Shown one piece after another: positions 50,641 through 63,140 of a stretch of 64,000 nucleotides of DNA. Positions within the stretch are counted from its first letter, which is position 1. Each line of letters starts with the position of its first letter. The stretch lies in the NCBI GenBank assembly GCA_034509925.1, contig CM067537.1, forward strand, positions 5,766,001-5,830,000. Direction: 5' to 3'. The notes under the pieces were generated by a model. That model ran no database searches and was not told where the DNA came from. It saw nothing but the letters and a program-made list of their open reading frames with translations. This DNA is from Hirudinaria manillensis. Its lineage: Eukaryota > Annelida > Clitellata > Hirudinida > Hirudinidae. A program made the translations under genes and the position numbers.

Positions 50641-52246
50641 GGCTCCTCAAAAACCTGCTTAATCCTTGAGCGTTAATGAAATATAAACAAAAGCTTATAA
50701 CGGCTGTTGATATATTATTATTTTTCGGAGTTAACATATTTATTTTAACATTGTATAAACTGGGTAAATTATATGGCGTTAAAATATAATCAGAAATAAT
50801 TATAATCAAGTATTTTCCAGCTACAATCTACCTAATTCAATTTATCCCAAAAACAATGCCTTAGCAATGACAGGAAAGTGCCCCTATACTCAGACTTCCA
50901 GTCCCTAAATAGGTGAAAGATCGATATAAAGGTCATAATTTGGGACTCCATTCATAAAATATTTGCGGGCAGTTGGAAAGGATATGTTTGATCTGTAAGC
51001 ATTTAACACGGCGATCAACGCCGAAGGTGCAGACCCAAGCGCTCATTGCTTGAATGAGATCATGGTCAGCCAATAAAAACTTGCTTTCATCTCAACATCT
51101 AGGCAAAATAAGACCATATCAAAGTCGTTATAATCTCACTTCCGCTATCCGGTAACCGATTCAGCCAATAATTAAATCATATTTAATCACAATTACGCTG
51201 CATCCTTGAAATAGAGACCGGCTCATTACTGATCTTGAAAGATCAGCAACGGCCACTTTCCGCGCATATAACACACGCCTTATATTTTCTAACTGAAAAT
51301 TCTAACTCATATTCTATAATGGACTTGTGCAAGTTTTCCAACTCAGTTCAACCATGTTACCAATCAGCACTTCACTAAAAGCACTGTCAACATCAGTGAT
51401 TTTAAAATCACATTAAAAAATGTGATGTGCCATCAGCAAACGTTTACTGGATTCTTGATACCAAAGTAATGCAACATCAAGCTTAGCATTATAATAATCT
51501 AAAATAACTGAGGTTTCTGAATTTGAGAACTCAAAAATGAAAATATTTCTACAAATCTCTTAACTACAGCCCAGAATAAGAGCACCCTTAAACATATTTA
51601 AATGTATCTAAACATCTCAACCTGCTAGGAAGTTAAAGCACAAGGCAGTGACTTTTAATGCCAGACCCACCCCTTTGATCAGGCATTCATAAATTAGCAA
51701 ACCAGGTTTATAATAATGATAGTCTATGAGGAATAGTTATTAGTTAAGTTAGATGGCTTAGATGAAAGTAGAAACTATTCAATAAAACAGTTAGGTGAGA
51801 ACAACACAAATCTTGCAACGAAAAATTGCTCATTTATGAGATAAAGTTCATCATTCTTTGATTCATAGCCCTTCATTTTCATCATCACCACACAGCAAAC
51901 AACATTAACATCTGTCCATTGGTTTCAGCTGAAAATAATTAAAAATAAAAGTTTGTAAATAAGACAAAATAAACAACCAGAAATTATATATATTATCAAT
52001 CATCATAACTATTGCACTTCAACCAACTTTTACATACTAAGATATTATTTCATTCTACATATTTAAATTCACCATTAATTTATGTTATAATATTTTTAGC
52101 ATTAAACTCATATCTGCAATACTAAAGAGATTATAGTATTATATTATATTAATGTCCAAACATTTACAATCCTTAAGGTCCAAGTTGCAAAATTCTATGA
52201 GTGTTTCATAAAAAATACAGAAATGGTTAAATGAAAGTATAATTTG
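50641..52246. other. Intergenic stretch without visible gene
   Basis: Between KTI12 and the 3' end of UBE2G1 I see no exon. Part of it may be the long 3' untranslated region of UBE2G1. Confidence 0.5.
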
Positions 52247-52252
52247 TTTATT
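52247..52252 (-). promoter_or_regulatory. Possible polyadenylation signal of UBE2G1
   Basis: AATAAA on the minus strand about 165 bases after the UBE2G1 stop codon. Confidence 0.4.
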
Positions 52253-52416
52253 TAAAAAAAATAAGCCTGATGTATTATTGAGATATTCCTTGATTATGCT
52301 TTTAATGCCCTAAAAGTACAACACACAGAAAATGTCAAATAGCAAGAATATAACAATAAGTTAACCATAACAAGAAAGAAAGAAATCACTGTTAAATTAT
52401 AATTACTTAAAGCACT

Positions 52417-53543
52417 TTAATCCCAGGCAGCTTCTTGACTCTTCTTTACACAGTTTGCCACTTTTTTCCTAAATTCTTCTCGAGAATCCCTCCATTCTTT
52501 CTATAAAAAATACAAAACAATTCTTGCTTGTACATTGGAAATTACATCTCAAATTGAATATTATGATTGAGTTGTTTCACTATCATACAAACTCAATTAA
52601 CAGCTACACAATCAATGGCATCCCACAGATGCACCTAGAAAAACCATTATTTCAAACTCCACATAGGACCTGATTTATTGATCATTAGGTATTCAACAAA
52701 ACAATACTTACTGCTGCATCCAGATTGGCAGGAGATTCTTCATTTGGATCAGCCAGCATGGAGATAACACTGACCATGATGGTCTCAACTGTATGAATAG
52801 GCAACCACCTCTCTTCTGGCCTCTCATAACCAAATTTATCCTCACCAGGATCATGAAGAATTGATATACAAACATCTCCATTCTTTGCAACTGTTTTACA
52901 ATTACAAATTCACATTTAAAACTTAGCATAATATAAACTTAATTACAGCAAAACTTTGCTGGATATAAATTAGTGTAATGAACTGATTATGTAATCATGC
53001 TATTACGTAATCATTCAATAAATTTGTAACTGTAGACATACTGTTAGGATGCCATATGTCTGAAATAAACTTCATGGTTGGAGGCTTCTGTGGATAATCT
53101 GCTGGGAAAGTGAGATGAGCTTTGAAGAAACCTCCTTCACTGAAAATTAATAACTTATTTGTTTTCAGTTGTTTTTAACAAAAAGGAATTAGCCTTAAAA
53201 GTGTACTTACTAATATGTATCTGGGGGACCGATTATTAAAACTTCCCATTTATAAATGTCGTTGTCGTCGATTAAACCAGCCGAAAAACCCTCTACTGGA
53301 TGTTTATTCAACTCTGGAAATTAGACAATAAACCATATCCAGTTAGTTCCAAATTAATTGATGCTCCGTGAAGTTCGCATGCATTTACAATATTCTCGTC
53401 ACAATAAATTCCCAAAAACCATTTATCACCACTCAAATAATATATGCACGCTCGAGACAAAGTTCAAGTAATTGTTTAAATTGCATTCAAAACTAACCAG
53501 TAAGCTGGCGACGCAAAAGGAGTGCACTTTGTGATATACTCAT
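52417..53543 (-). CDS. UBE2G1: Ubiquitin-conjugating enzyme E2 G1
   Basis: Five exons: 53543-53498, 53313-53211, 53139-53042, 52890-52712 and 52500-52417, giving 169 aa (human 170). It transfers ubiquitin from E1 to substrates with an E3, through a thioester on the catalytic cysteine. The UBC fold is complete: [57 protein letters not shown], and the catalytic [14 protein letters not shown]. The acidic insertion after the active site ([17 protein letters not shown]) separates the G1/G2/R1 class from other E2s, and DAAKEWRD near the C-terminus with the final SQEAAWD fits G1. All junctions are GT-AG and in phase. The start ATG precedes [11 protein letters not shown], matching the family N-terminus. 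It is divergent from pinin, 1.7 kb away. Confidence 0.95.
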
Positions 53544-55265
53544 GTTGTTTCGTATCAAATGTTGCGCAATTTCAAAACTTTGCTGTTTTTAGTTTTAAAC
53601 CCGATCCCTCGCCGCACCAACGAAAAGATTTTGAGAACGATCGCGCATGCGACATGAAAAATACTTAAAAGTGCATTTATATGTTCTAAAAAAGATGAAA
53701 TTTTAGGAATCATATATTTTACATTAAAAAATTAAAATTAATTAATATTTACTGTTAATTTTCAGAGCTAAATTTTAACTAAATTTATTCTAACTGCAAT
53801 GTTTTCAATTTACTATTTGTTTATTTAAACACTCTCAAAATCATCTTATACCGATAGTTATTAAATTCTAAAACAATTTAACTGAACATTTCCAAACAAA
53901 TTAGGAGTAAAGAGTTGGATATCCGGCGCGTCCTCCTTCAAAGGTGATCAGATTTTGGAAACTTTTATTCCGCTGATTTTGACGGTAAAAGGCTTTTGAG
54001 GGCAGCGGGAGTCATGGCGTAAATTTGGTATTTTTTCCCCAAATATGCGAAAAGTGCAAAGAAATGCCAGAGAACTCTTTTTCCGGGCTAGCGCCTTATC
54101 GATCGATGGTTTTTATTTTTGTGATTTTGATTTCGTCGAGAGAGGCTGTTAAAAACCATTATCTATTCTTCTTATTTAGGCTATTATACAACCTATTGTT
54201 ATACAAAGGATACAAAAAACATGAGAGAGAATTGTTCCTCCCCAATGGGCGATTAGGAAGGTGTTATGGCATCGGGATCCATATTGCCGTTGAAGACTTA
54301 ACCATTAAATATATTGAGCACGAGTTATTTTGTGCAAAATAGGAGATTTAGGAAAAGTGCAAAGGTATCTAAAAAGGAATTTGTGGCGCTGTTCTTTTGG
54401 CTTATAAGACAGTTTGGCTTGCTATAAACAGGGATTGTGGATTATACGCCTGTTCTTTGAAACAATCTGGACTTTAAAAGATTGGAACAATTGAATTTTT
54501 CCTATTGCTTCAGCGCATAAACCGTTTTAGTTCTAAAGATTTTATATCATCTTTGGCGGATGACTTCCAAGTGGATGTGAATATAAATATGCTTGAAAAT
54601 ATAAAACTTTGTGAGGAAATTTGCCGATAAAATAAATGTATTACTGCATTTCTAATTTAGATATCAACTTAAAAAACTTCAGCAATGCAATATTGTTATG
54701 TGCCTTAAGCAAGATCATGACAACAACTAACAATCTGTTGTCCTGCTGTCGTGATAAAATTACAAAATGGGTTCAATTAAGAAAGGGACTCCCAAAAATA
54801 ACCTGAAGAAAAGGGATCTACAAAGTTTTAGTGGTCTTTTTAATATCGGTTCTTATTTTAATGCATAGCAGCTGGAGCTGACAACAGAAAAGAATGCAGA
54901 TGCAGCTAGGTTTTGGTGTACTATTTAATTTTTTTAGCTAGTTCTTATAATGCATTTTTAAAATGTTGAAATGATATTTTGCTAATTAAACTACAACCAA
55001 GTGATGATTCATCATTAAATTAATTAAGCCCATTTCTAATCAATGTCAGATAACTACGATGCCATACAGTCATACAATTTTTTAAATTAAAAATTTTATT
55101 ACCTTAGAAATAATGTAATAAATTTTTAAAATAACAACTAAATTGTCGACAAAAATCTTTGGTTTGTCTACTCGATTCTAGGTGTAGACATATCATATAA
55201 ATTCGCTCATTGTTACCATTTATATATTTGATCATTTTTTATCGATTACCAAGTATATTACCGCG
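53544..55265. other. Divergent intergenic region between UBE2G1 and pinin
   Basis: It holds the promoters of both genes. A plus-strand frame at 54025-54342 (105 codons) lies in a somewhat GC-richer block at 53920-54340. It has hydrophobic stretches (MVFIFVILI) but no recognisable domain and no neighbouring exon, so I do not call it a gene. Confidence 0.45.
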
Positions 55266-57363
55266 ATGACTACTGTCATAAAAAGCGTTGACCTCTTAAA
55301 AAATGAAATTGAAAAAACGAGACAAAATCTCCAACAAACGGACTTAACAATTAGAAGGTTTACCGGCAGAGATGAATCTACCAGGTTATTTGAATTTTAA
55401 TTCAATTTAGATTTTAATCGCTTAATCTAGAAAATTTAGTAATGCTTTTTCGCATTAGTCAAATTGTGATCATTTTGCAAAAGCAGGAGGTGTAGATAAA
55501 AGTTTTATAAGTAGAATATGTTTAAAAATTATTTTTATTACCCATTGATCTAGTTATAACTGTGATGAATAAGGCCTCGAATCATAATTTACTGCTGATT
55601 GCTTTTCTGGAGTGCCTGTTACTTTACCTCACCACAATTTATTATAGTGTTGTGGCATAGTAATTTTTATTTGCAAAATTCTCTACTATAAGCCATGCAG
55701 GCCATTAGCCTCATTATCAAACGAGTAACTAATATGCCAAATATGTAATCATTTCACTAACAAGCTTATTTTTTTCATTAGGACATTTCAACCTAGAAAT
55801 AACAACTATGAAGCAAACAGAAGGGGCACAAATTCAAGTTATGTAAGACATGATACACAGACTGGAATAAAAAGAAGGCACGTTACATTTTGATAAATTC
55901 CACTTATTTTTCGTTTACTTTTAATTATTTTTTACATACTTTTATTACCTACTTGTTGTGATTCTTGTACAATAACATTTAATCGCTATAGGTTTTCTGG
56001 TACAGCTCCAGGATTTAGAAATCGGGATGCAAACAAAGAGAGTGGAGACGATGACGACGATGATAAAGTTAATGTAAGTGAATTAATAAGCTTTTAGGTT
56101 AAGTAATTGCTTTTTGGTTAACTTAATAGTTAGAATGTTAGAAAGCATTTTAGTTACAAACATGTGCTTATTCACTTTAGATTTCACTACATTCTGCTGT
56201 TGTGGCAACCAACAAAGAAGCCAAATCAAGGGATGATGCCATTCAAGAACAGAGTAAAGACAAAGAAGGAACTGCAAGGAATCGCAGGATGTTCAGTCTT
56301 CTCATGGGCACTTTGAACCAGTTTAGAGAGGATGAAAAGAAAAAGGAAAGACAGGAAAGAAAGAGGAAAGATGTTGAAAAGAAACTCGAAGAGAAACAAA
56401 AGGAAGAAACTGAGAAAATGAAGAAGGAAAAGCAACAACTTTTCCAGGCAAAGAAGCAGCAACAGTTCAAGTTGAGGCAGCTTGAAGTCAAGATGGAAGT
56501 GGTCCAACTGGTGAGTTACTTGATCTTACTTAGTCTTTGTAATTTACATGCCAATTTAAATGACATTTCAAAATCATCACTGATTTTTTATTTATAATTA
56601 AATTCTGATTTTAATTTAGCATGAGGAGTGGGAAGAACAATCTAAGCAACTGATGCACTTCATCAGGACCGACAGCAAACCTCATATTTACTACTTGCCA
56701 AAGGTTCACAATGATGTGACCCTCAAGAAGCTGGAACAATCCAAGAAACTCATAGAAGGTAATTAGAAAATAACATCCATTAAATTCATTTTTAAAATAA
56801 CATTTGATAGGTAAATTATAAACGTCTAATTTCTTTTAACAGCTGTTGTTTCCAAGAGGAGGGGAATGTTGGATGAAGAAATCAATAGCATTTTGAGAGC
56901 TGAAGAAGAGAACTTCCGTGCCGAAGACGAAAACGACCACGCCGAAGAAGGCGACGAACCTCCCCAGAAGAAGACGAGAGTCGACAAAGAGAACAGCGAA
57001 CTCCCCGTAAACAAGAGCAAGGTGCTGCGAAGCGGACATCGCAAGCTGTCGCAAGATCAGGGAGATCAGGACGACAGCGACCTGGAATTCAATCGTCACG
57101 AGACCATCGGGTTCGATTATCAGACGGAAGGAACCGAACAAGACAAGAACGATTTCGTCTGCGGATTCAAACAAGAGGCCGAAGTCGCGAAGGACGACGC
57201 AACTCTCGAAGAAGAGGAGTCGGAGAAAGTTCAGGACGACGTGCAGAAGGAAAAGGATGAATTGCATGTTGAGAATAGTATTGAAGAGGTGAGCTCATCA
57301 GAAGTTAAACTGGACTCTTCTTGTGGACTTGCCGAGGCAGACGGTGCAGAGATGGCAGAATGA
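55266..57363 (+). CDS. PNN: Pinin (desmosome/splicing-associated protein)
   Basis: Six exons: 55266-55384, 55782-55877, 55992-56073, 56181-56510, 56620-56758 and 56843-57363, about 428 aa. Pinin is a nuclear-speckle protein of the exon-junction/ASAP-related PSAP complex. The N-terminal pinin/SDK segment is seen (LKNEIEKTRQNLQQTDLTIRR, FTGRDES), then an acidic DDDDDDK stretch, SAVVATNKE and the family core TARNRRMFSLLMGTLNQF, a long coiled coil of charged residues (about 140-210), and HEEWEEQSKQLMHFIRT with KPHIYYLPK. The C-terminus is acidic and Glu/Asp-rich; the Arg/Ser domain of vertebrate pinin is absent. Intron 2 (55878-55991) needs a GC donor (AG/GCACGT), since it alone joins GIKR to FSGTAPGF in frame with the conserved core. 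A polyadenylation signal lies at 57389. Confidence 0.92.
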
Positions 57364-57388
57364 TGATGATGATATTTTTCAATATTAG

Positions 57389-57394
57389 AATAAA
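57389..57394 (+). promoter_or_regulatory. Polyadenylation signal of pinin
   Basis: AATAAA 25 bases after the stop codon. Confidence 0.5.
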
Positions 57395-57677
57395 TTCTGA
57401 ATTATTTAATCATTCGATAAACCGAACTTCAGTCCTGAGTGGTGTTATGGATTCGATATTTGCACTCCTTAATTTTAACGAATGACTGATTAAATGACTG
57501 ATATGTTCCCAATAAACTCTTTTATTACGTTGAGTCTTGCGAATGTTATTAGCTTCATTTTTTTAGAGTTTGACAGGTTCATCCAATGTTTTTCAGGTTA
57601 ATATTTGAATAACTAATAAATACTTTAAATAAACAATGAAATGGATAAAATGATATTTTTTAGATTATAAGCATGGG

Positions 57678-57683
57678 TTTATT
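57678..57683 (-). promoter_or_regulatory. Polyadenylation signal of the steroid 5-alpha-reductase gene
   Basis: AATAAA on the minus strand about 160 bases after the stop codon at 57844. The convergent pinin signal is about 290 bases away. Confidence 0.4.
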
Positions 57684-57843
57684 GCATCAAAAAACAATTA
57701 TTATTAAAACAATCGTGGGTTATTTGAATATCAGACGATGTAAATGTTATGCAAATATTCAAGATTGTGAATCTTAGCCTTTTCAACTATTTTTAAAATC
57801 TGAACTTTGACATAATGGTCATTGCCAACATCAATGCAAAGCT

Positions 57844-59019
57844 TCACCAAACAAGAGGTATCAAACATTTTCTGTCTTTTGGATATTTGTCCAAATGCTT
57901 TTTGTACCAACTGCAAATAACAATGGTTAAAAGTAGTAATAAGTATGCGCTATACAAATAAAAATGGCAATTCCGAAGAGATTCACCACAGGATGACTCA
58001 TCCAAACAAGTTTCTGGATGATACATGACTTTTATTAAGTTTTGGCATAAAAGCATGATGATAGATTATTTTATTTCATAAAGTCATAATCGCTTACAAA
58101 CATGGAAAAGTGTGAATAAAAATAACTTCGTCCTTACTCATGGTGCTGCTTTGCTCTCGGACCAATGTTGCAAACGGTTAATATTAGGAATGCAAAAGAT
58201 GGCATGGACAGAGAAGCTATTGCAAAGCCTGCCCATTCTACAATTTCACCAAAGTAGTTTGCTCCAGAGACATATTCAAACAGGCCACCTAAAACAAATC
58301 ATTGCATTTACATGGGTATCTTTTAAAGAGAGACATTAAACAAACCTCTTGGTATTTTATAACTCTGATCAGATGAACGCAGACGAAGGAGTATGTCATC
58401 AGAATGTATGTTTATGGCCATCCCAACAAAAAAGAAAATCAATCCTGGGTAATTTCAATCTTGTTATCAGATAATTTTATATTTTAATTATTAGCCATAA
58501 AGTTTTCTTACCAATCCAAAAGTTAAATTGATAAAACCACATATTCTGATAATGTGCAGTATGTAAATAGTGGCTTTGTAAGAAGCCATTGAAAGTACAG
58601 AAACAAAAGGCACTTAAAAATATTTCCACAGGCACAGGCTTGTTAGATGTTATCTTCAATGCATAAATGAAACTCCTGGATATTTTAAAATTTAAGATGC
58701 AATAATGAACGATTCATGATATACATTTTTAGCCATACCTCTGAAAGTAGTGCAGTCCAAAGCAGATCAGTAAGATTAGGTTGGGTGTCCAAAATGTTTT
58801 CTCATATAAAAAGTGATGCACCAGATAGAATAGGGGTACAAAGAAAGAGGGTGACTCTTGTATAGACCATGCTATTCGAGGTCTCAGAGAATAATTCACA
58901 AATATTTTTTTTGAAAATTTGCCATATGGTGCAGGTCTTTTGAAGAGCGACGTCAAAATAACCAGGCTAAGGGCAATTAGCAACCAAGATACGATATCTA
59001 AATTATCAAACAAACTCAT
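57844..59019 (-). CDS. SRD5A1: 3-oxo-5-alpha-steroid 4-dehydrogenase (SRD5A1-like)
   Basis: Five exons: 59019-58739, 58675-58512, 58444-58346, 58288-58138 and 57910-57844, giving about 253 aa (human SRD5A1 259). This is an NADPH-dependent membrane reductase of the ER that reduces the delta-4 double bond of 3-oxo steroids; in an invertebrate the natural substrate is unknown. Signatures in order: PYGKFS, PRIAWSIQESPSF, HYFQR, FCTFNGFLQSHYL, GMAINIHSDDILLRLR, SYKIPRGGLFEYVSGANYFG with the conserved EIVEWAGFA, and RAKQHHDWYKKHLDKYPKD at the end. The Glu of QES and the GANYFGEI-type catalytic segment are kept. Predicted membrane helices match the family. Introns 1 to 3 are 57-67 nt. SRD5A1 and SRD5A2 are not reliably separated by eye. 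Confidence 0.92.
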
Positions 59020-59700
59020 ACCTAGTGAGGCAGCGAGTCAGAAGTCAAAGGTAATGTTTAGCCTATCAGAAATCAGGTGCATTGTAATCAAGTGAAAGAT
59101 GTGCGTAAATCTAATTACATATTGATAAATGTTTCATAAAACAAGAAATTTCATCCAACTAAGCTCAATTATAATAAAATTTATATTTATTGTCTATAAA
59201 TTTATGTTTATATTTTTATATCTAGTTCCAGTGGTCTAGCTCCAATGTACCACCAACAAAAGCATTTTTATATAAATCTCTTGAAAGCCAAAAGCATCAA
59301 ACTATGAATTATTTCGTTCTATTAAATTAAAACATCTAAAAGCAAACAACATAAATGCTTGGAACAATACAGTGATTTAACTTTAAATTTGGATTTTGAT
59401 TTCAAATCGAAATTTTGGACACTGTTTATTCTCTGTTTGACTTCATATAAAAGCTGAATCCATCGATTTCTAAAAAATATTCGTAAAAACATTTAGTCTT
59501 GAAACATTAAAAAAAAACATTTGTCAGGTTAAATAAACTCACTGTTAATAATATTTACTTAGTTTTTTCGAACAATTTCTTCAATTTATGTGGTTCATTT
59601 TCAAGATAAGTATCCTGAAATATTCATTAAATATTTAAGTTAAAGTAAATAATTCACTAAAATTCCCAAAAGAAAAATAAAGTTTTTGTATAACGATGAG
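59020..59700. other. Intergenic stretch
   Basis: It holds the upstream region of the reductase gene. A minus-strand frame of about 20 codons (DTYLENEPHKLKKLFEK) after an ATTTCAG acceptor near 59620 could be an alternative last exon of the lectin gene upstream, but a phase-0 donor for it is only weakly supported. Confidence 0.4.
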
Positions 59701-59728
59701 ACTTTTATTGATTTTAAGACTTAAAACT

Positions 59729-61570
59729 TCAATAATAAACAACGATAACAACAATAACCACATATAAACAGCAATAAAAGGTAATAAAATCATACTTTTT
59801 ATTCTCTATTTCATATTCTATCCATGTAATCGTAATTAGCAAAGCTATGGCCGTTGCAGACAATATAAAGTAGATGCGTTTCTCATAGGAGTCATCTGGT
59901 CATGCAATAACCTTTAGTGTTACTTCACGGTTAAAGTTGAGGCCTTATAACGAGTTTTATATTTTCTAGGTTACCTGAATTAAGTAGGTCTTCAAATGAC
60001 AAAACAACTGGAGTAGTTGTTTCTTCTGAAGCATCTCTGGCCTCGCGTGAATTACCTGCCGAGGGAGTTAAAGGGGCAACAGTTTTATTTGCTTTTTATG
60101 CTTGAACCGCCTAATACCTAGTTATTTCACTACAAATAAAATAATAATAAAAGTTAATGATTAATCACTAACTATCAATCATTCGAAATACGGGGACGTT
60201 TTCAATTTTGCTGGAGGACGATTGCCTCAAAAAAACAAGTATAAGTGATGCCATCCATACACCAATTTGCTTTAAACGAATGCTTTGGCACAAAAATATC
60301 CAAATTTGCCGTTTTTGCCTAATATCGATGTTTTACATTACATTGAAAAATTATTGAATTGGTGAAAATTTGTGAAAATATAAATCCTTAGCAACTTTGC
60401 TTGACAAACACTGAGGAACAAACCAAATAAATTTGTTTTAACTTTGTTATATTAACTATAACAATTATAATACTAATATTATAACGAATTATAATATTTA
60501 CCTATTTAAATTAATTTAAAGTCTATATTTACGCGACAAATAAGGTACCCGTTTTCTTCATCATGCAAATAATGGAAATGTTATTTGGATTATATGTTGC
60601 CAGTTGGAAAGTGCGATCTTCAAGTTTCAGAACGACCACGTTTACAGGATTCGTAATACTTTTCAATGTTCTCAGTCCATCGTGAGAAACTTCAGCTGAG
60701 AGAATGTTGAAGAGCTGAAGAAAGACAAATAATTACAATCTGGCAAAAAATACCTCTGCTTTTCATCCAAATCCAAGCTTTGTTTCTCAATTTGATCCAA
60801 TAACTTTCAGTGAATTTGAAATGTGGAACTAGCAAGTTAATCATATCGTCGTCCAAAATTGCAAGATCGCCCCCTTTTCTCAAGCACACGCTTCTGGCCA
60901 AAACCCACGTCTCCACCACATCAGACAAAACAAAACAACTGCTTCCTGTTGTAAACAGTAGACCTTCATTTGCCATACAACCTTCTTAAGAAAAAATAAT
61001 AATAATAATTGGCGGAGATGCAAAACGTTAGAGTTTGGAAAATGTTTCCAATTATCTGTGTGGTACCATGAGGGGCGTGGTACTGACAGAGAAAATATTT
61101 CTGATCGTCCTCATTTCCAAGGATGATTGACCCGTTGGCAGTAAGAGCACCGTATCGATCCTCTAAGAGGTTGAAATTTTGCACAACAGTCAAACCTTAC
61201 CGGAAAATTAAATAGTTCATGGTCAATTGTAAATAATAAAACATTTTGCTCCTTTAGTACCGTAACTATCAATATTCCAAAACATGGACTTGGACTGAAA
61301 CTGCCAGATATTTACTAGGATATTTCTATAATTGTTCCCCATGTTTACAAAATTCTTGAAATCTTCAATAGATGCTTTATCTGGCATTTCCAAAATCCAT
61401 GATCTTTTACCACAATCTGAGATCAAACTGGAACGCAACTGTTTAAAACAATATTTCTTAAAACAACTCAGTGAAGATTCATTGTAATCGAATAGCGACA
61501 ACAAAATAAGCAAGACATGTGAATTTCGTGCATAATCTTTCATCGACATTTCCAGGGAGGAAAGCAACAT
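59729..61570 (-). CDS. Single-pass membrane protein with two C-type-lectin-like domains
   Basis: Six exons on minus: 61570-61261, 61195-61067, 60984-60754, 60695-60549, 60055-59975 and 59895-59729, about 354 aa; all internal junctions are in phase. After a short N-terminal hydrophobic stretch (VLLILLSLF, a likely signal peptide; Met8 and Met10 are alternatives) a degenerate first domain runs from CFKKYCF through DCGKRSWILEM to YFLCQY. The second domain shows SSCFVLSD, W..A..VCLRKGGDLAIL, the CTLD core YWIKLRNKAWIW, and a last cysteine in SIICMMK. Neither has an EPN/QPD-type calcium/sugar motif, so sugar binding is doubtful. A Ser/Thr/Glu linker, a transmembrane helix (IYFILSATAIALLITITW) and a short tail follow. 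The last exon is read through to a stop at 59729, just before an AATAAA at 59709-59704; an alternative spliced tail is possible. Intron 3 is only 58 nt. No named orthologue is recognised. Confidence 0.72.
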
Positions 61571-61927
61571 CAGCCGCTCAATAAGTTGATTTCAGCTGTG
61601 CCATTACCCGACAGTCAAAAAACTTCGTAAACAAACGATGCCGTTCAAATTCAGATTGATTTGGCGCAATGTATTGTTAATGTTTAATATGCATTCAATC
61701 TTGCTTGACGTTCCAATAATTAAAATGACTTTTAGTAGAAAAAAGTTGATTCCCGCCAAATGCAATTATTAATAACTCATTTAATTATTGAAAATAAATA
61801 AGCATTATCCTTTTCAAGATTTAAACTGAATTGCAGGACAAGAATGCATTTAATTAAGGCGATTTTCAAGCATTTTTTAAAATGAACAGACCAGACTGGT
61901 AGTACAGCGTAATGGTACTGATATTTC
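61571..61927. promoter_or_regulatory. Putative bidirectional promoter region
   Basis: The starts of the lectin-like gene (minus) and the ODF3-like gene (plus) lie head to head only 357 bases apart, so both promoters must share this interval or extend into the genes. No TATA box is obvious. The inference depends on the proposed 16-base first exon of the ODF3-like gene. Confidence 0.35.
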
Positions 61928-63000
61928 CAATGAGCACCAAGATGGGTAATACAACCAACTATTGTTAGCGTCGTCAGGCGTGTTGGTTGTCTGGCTCTCG
62001 TTTGTGTTTATTTACCCTGTTGACGGGTGCTGACTGGACCAACTGGTTATTTGTCTGGAATGGACAAACTTTCAAAGCATGTAGCACCATTTAACACTTG
62101 TTAAATCAGTTTCGATAAGTTATTTAAAATGTTAACCTCTTTAAGCAAAATTCTGAAAATCTCTACGTCATTTCATGTGTGTTTCGAAAAAATGAGTTTT
62201 TTTGTTTATACAGCTATCTGAATATCAACTAATTCATTAACATGAAGTAAGATAAATTATTATAAAGGAGATAACCGAAATGCAGTTAGATGTTTTTGTA
62301 GATGTCAGGATCTGAAAAAACCAGAGCCCAAGGATAAAAAAGTTCTTTGTACCGAGAAAGTGCCGAGTAATCGGAAAATAATATGCTCTTGGAAAAGTGA
62401 GTACATTTTCAATTAAACATTTTTTATATTGGCTGAATGGTTGCATAACTTTCTTTTTCAGATTTCGATGAGGCTTCGAGCGTGTGCAGTAGTCATTCGA
62501 GGCATGGCCAATCCACTAAAAGATATTTAATCTACGATTGGTTTCCAATCCCTTCTGTTAAACCGGCACCTGGACCAGGCTCCTATGATCTGAGCCATTT
62601 TTGTTACGGTAAAAGAAAAGCACCCAGCTACAGCTTCGGTCGCAGATACAAGGACACATGTTCTGGTAGTAGTGGTCCTGGTCCGAATGCCTACGAACTT
62701 CCAAGCTTTATTGGATCTGGAGGAGGCTTTTATCCTTGGTTTCCAGGTTTCACGATTGCAGGCAAAAGGAAAATAAAAGAATCTTTTGGCCCCACACCGC
62801 CCTTAAGGGTTATCGATTACAAATGTAGATGTGCACCAAAGTTTACAATGAAGGGTAGATGGCCTCAGCCTATTCCATCAACAACACCTTCATCATATGC
62901 TTACAAACCTGAGTGTGTCATTGGAAGCAAAAGATTGATGCCGAGTTGGTCGTTTGGAATCAAACATTCACCTCATAAAATCATTCCGATCACATGTTAA
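61928..63000 (+). CDS. ODF3/SHIPPO-repeat (CIMAP-like) axonemal protein
   Basis: Three exons proposed: 61928-61943, 62286-62396 and 62462-63000, about 221 aa. The main exon carries SHIPPO/STPGR motifs of the outer dense fibre 3 family, which are microtubule-inner or sperm-tail proteins: PAPGPGSYDL, APSYSFGRRYKD, GPGPNAYELPS, PGFTIAGK, FTMKGRW, and a final PSWSFGIKHSPHK. The junction of exons 2 and 3 is well supported (phase 1, GTGAGT donor, long pyrimidine-rich acceptor). The first exon is a 16-base segment (MSTKM) that fits the phase but is otherwise weakly supported; the protein could start elsewhere upstream. A polyadenylation signal lies at 63135-63140. Expression in ciliated or male germ cells is expected from the family, not shown here. 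Confidence 0.78.
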
Positions 63001-63140
63001 AATGTGTCGTTTTCAGTATTCATTTTGATAATATTCACTATTCAAGTAGTATTCAATCTCATGAACATGAAATTAAATTAACACGCGTTATAAACCCTTT
63101 CATTCATTATTCATTACAAACCATAGATGGTGATAATAAA

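Noticed and set aside
54025..54342. 105-codon plus frame between UBE2G1 and pinin
   Set aside because: Hydrophobic stretches but no domain, signal peptide or neighbouring exon; kept only as a note.
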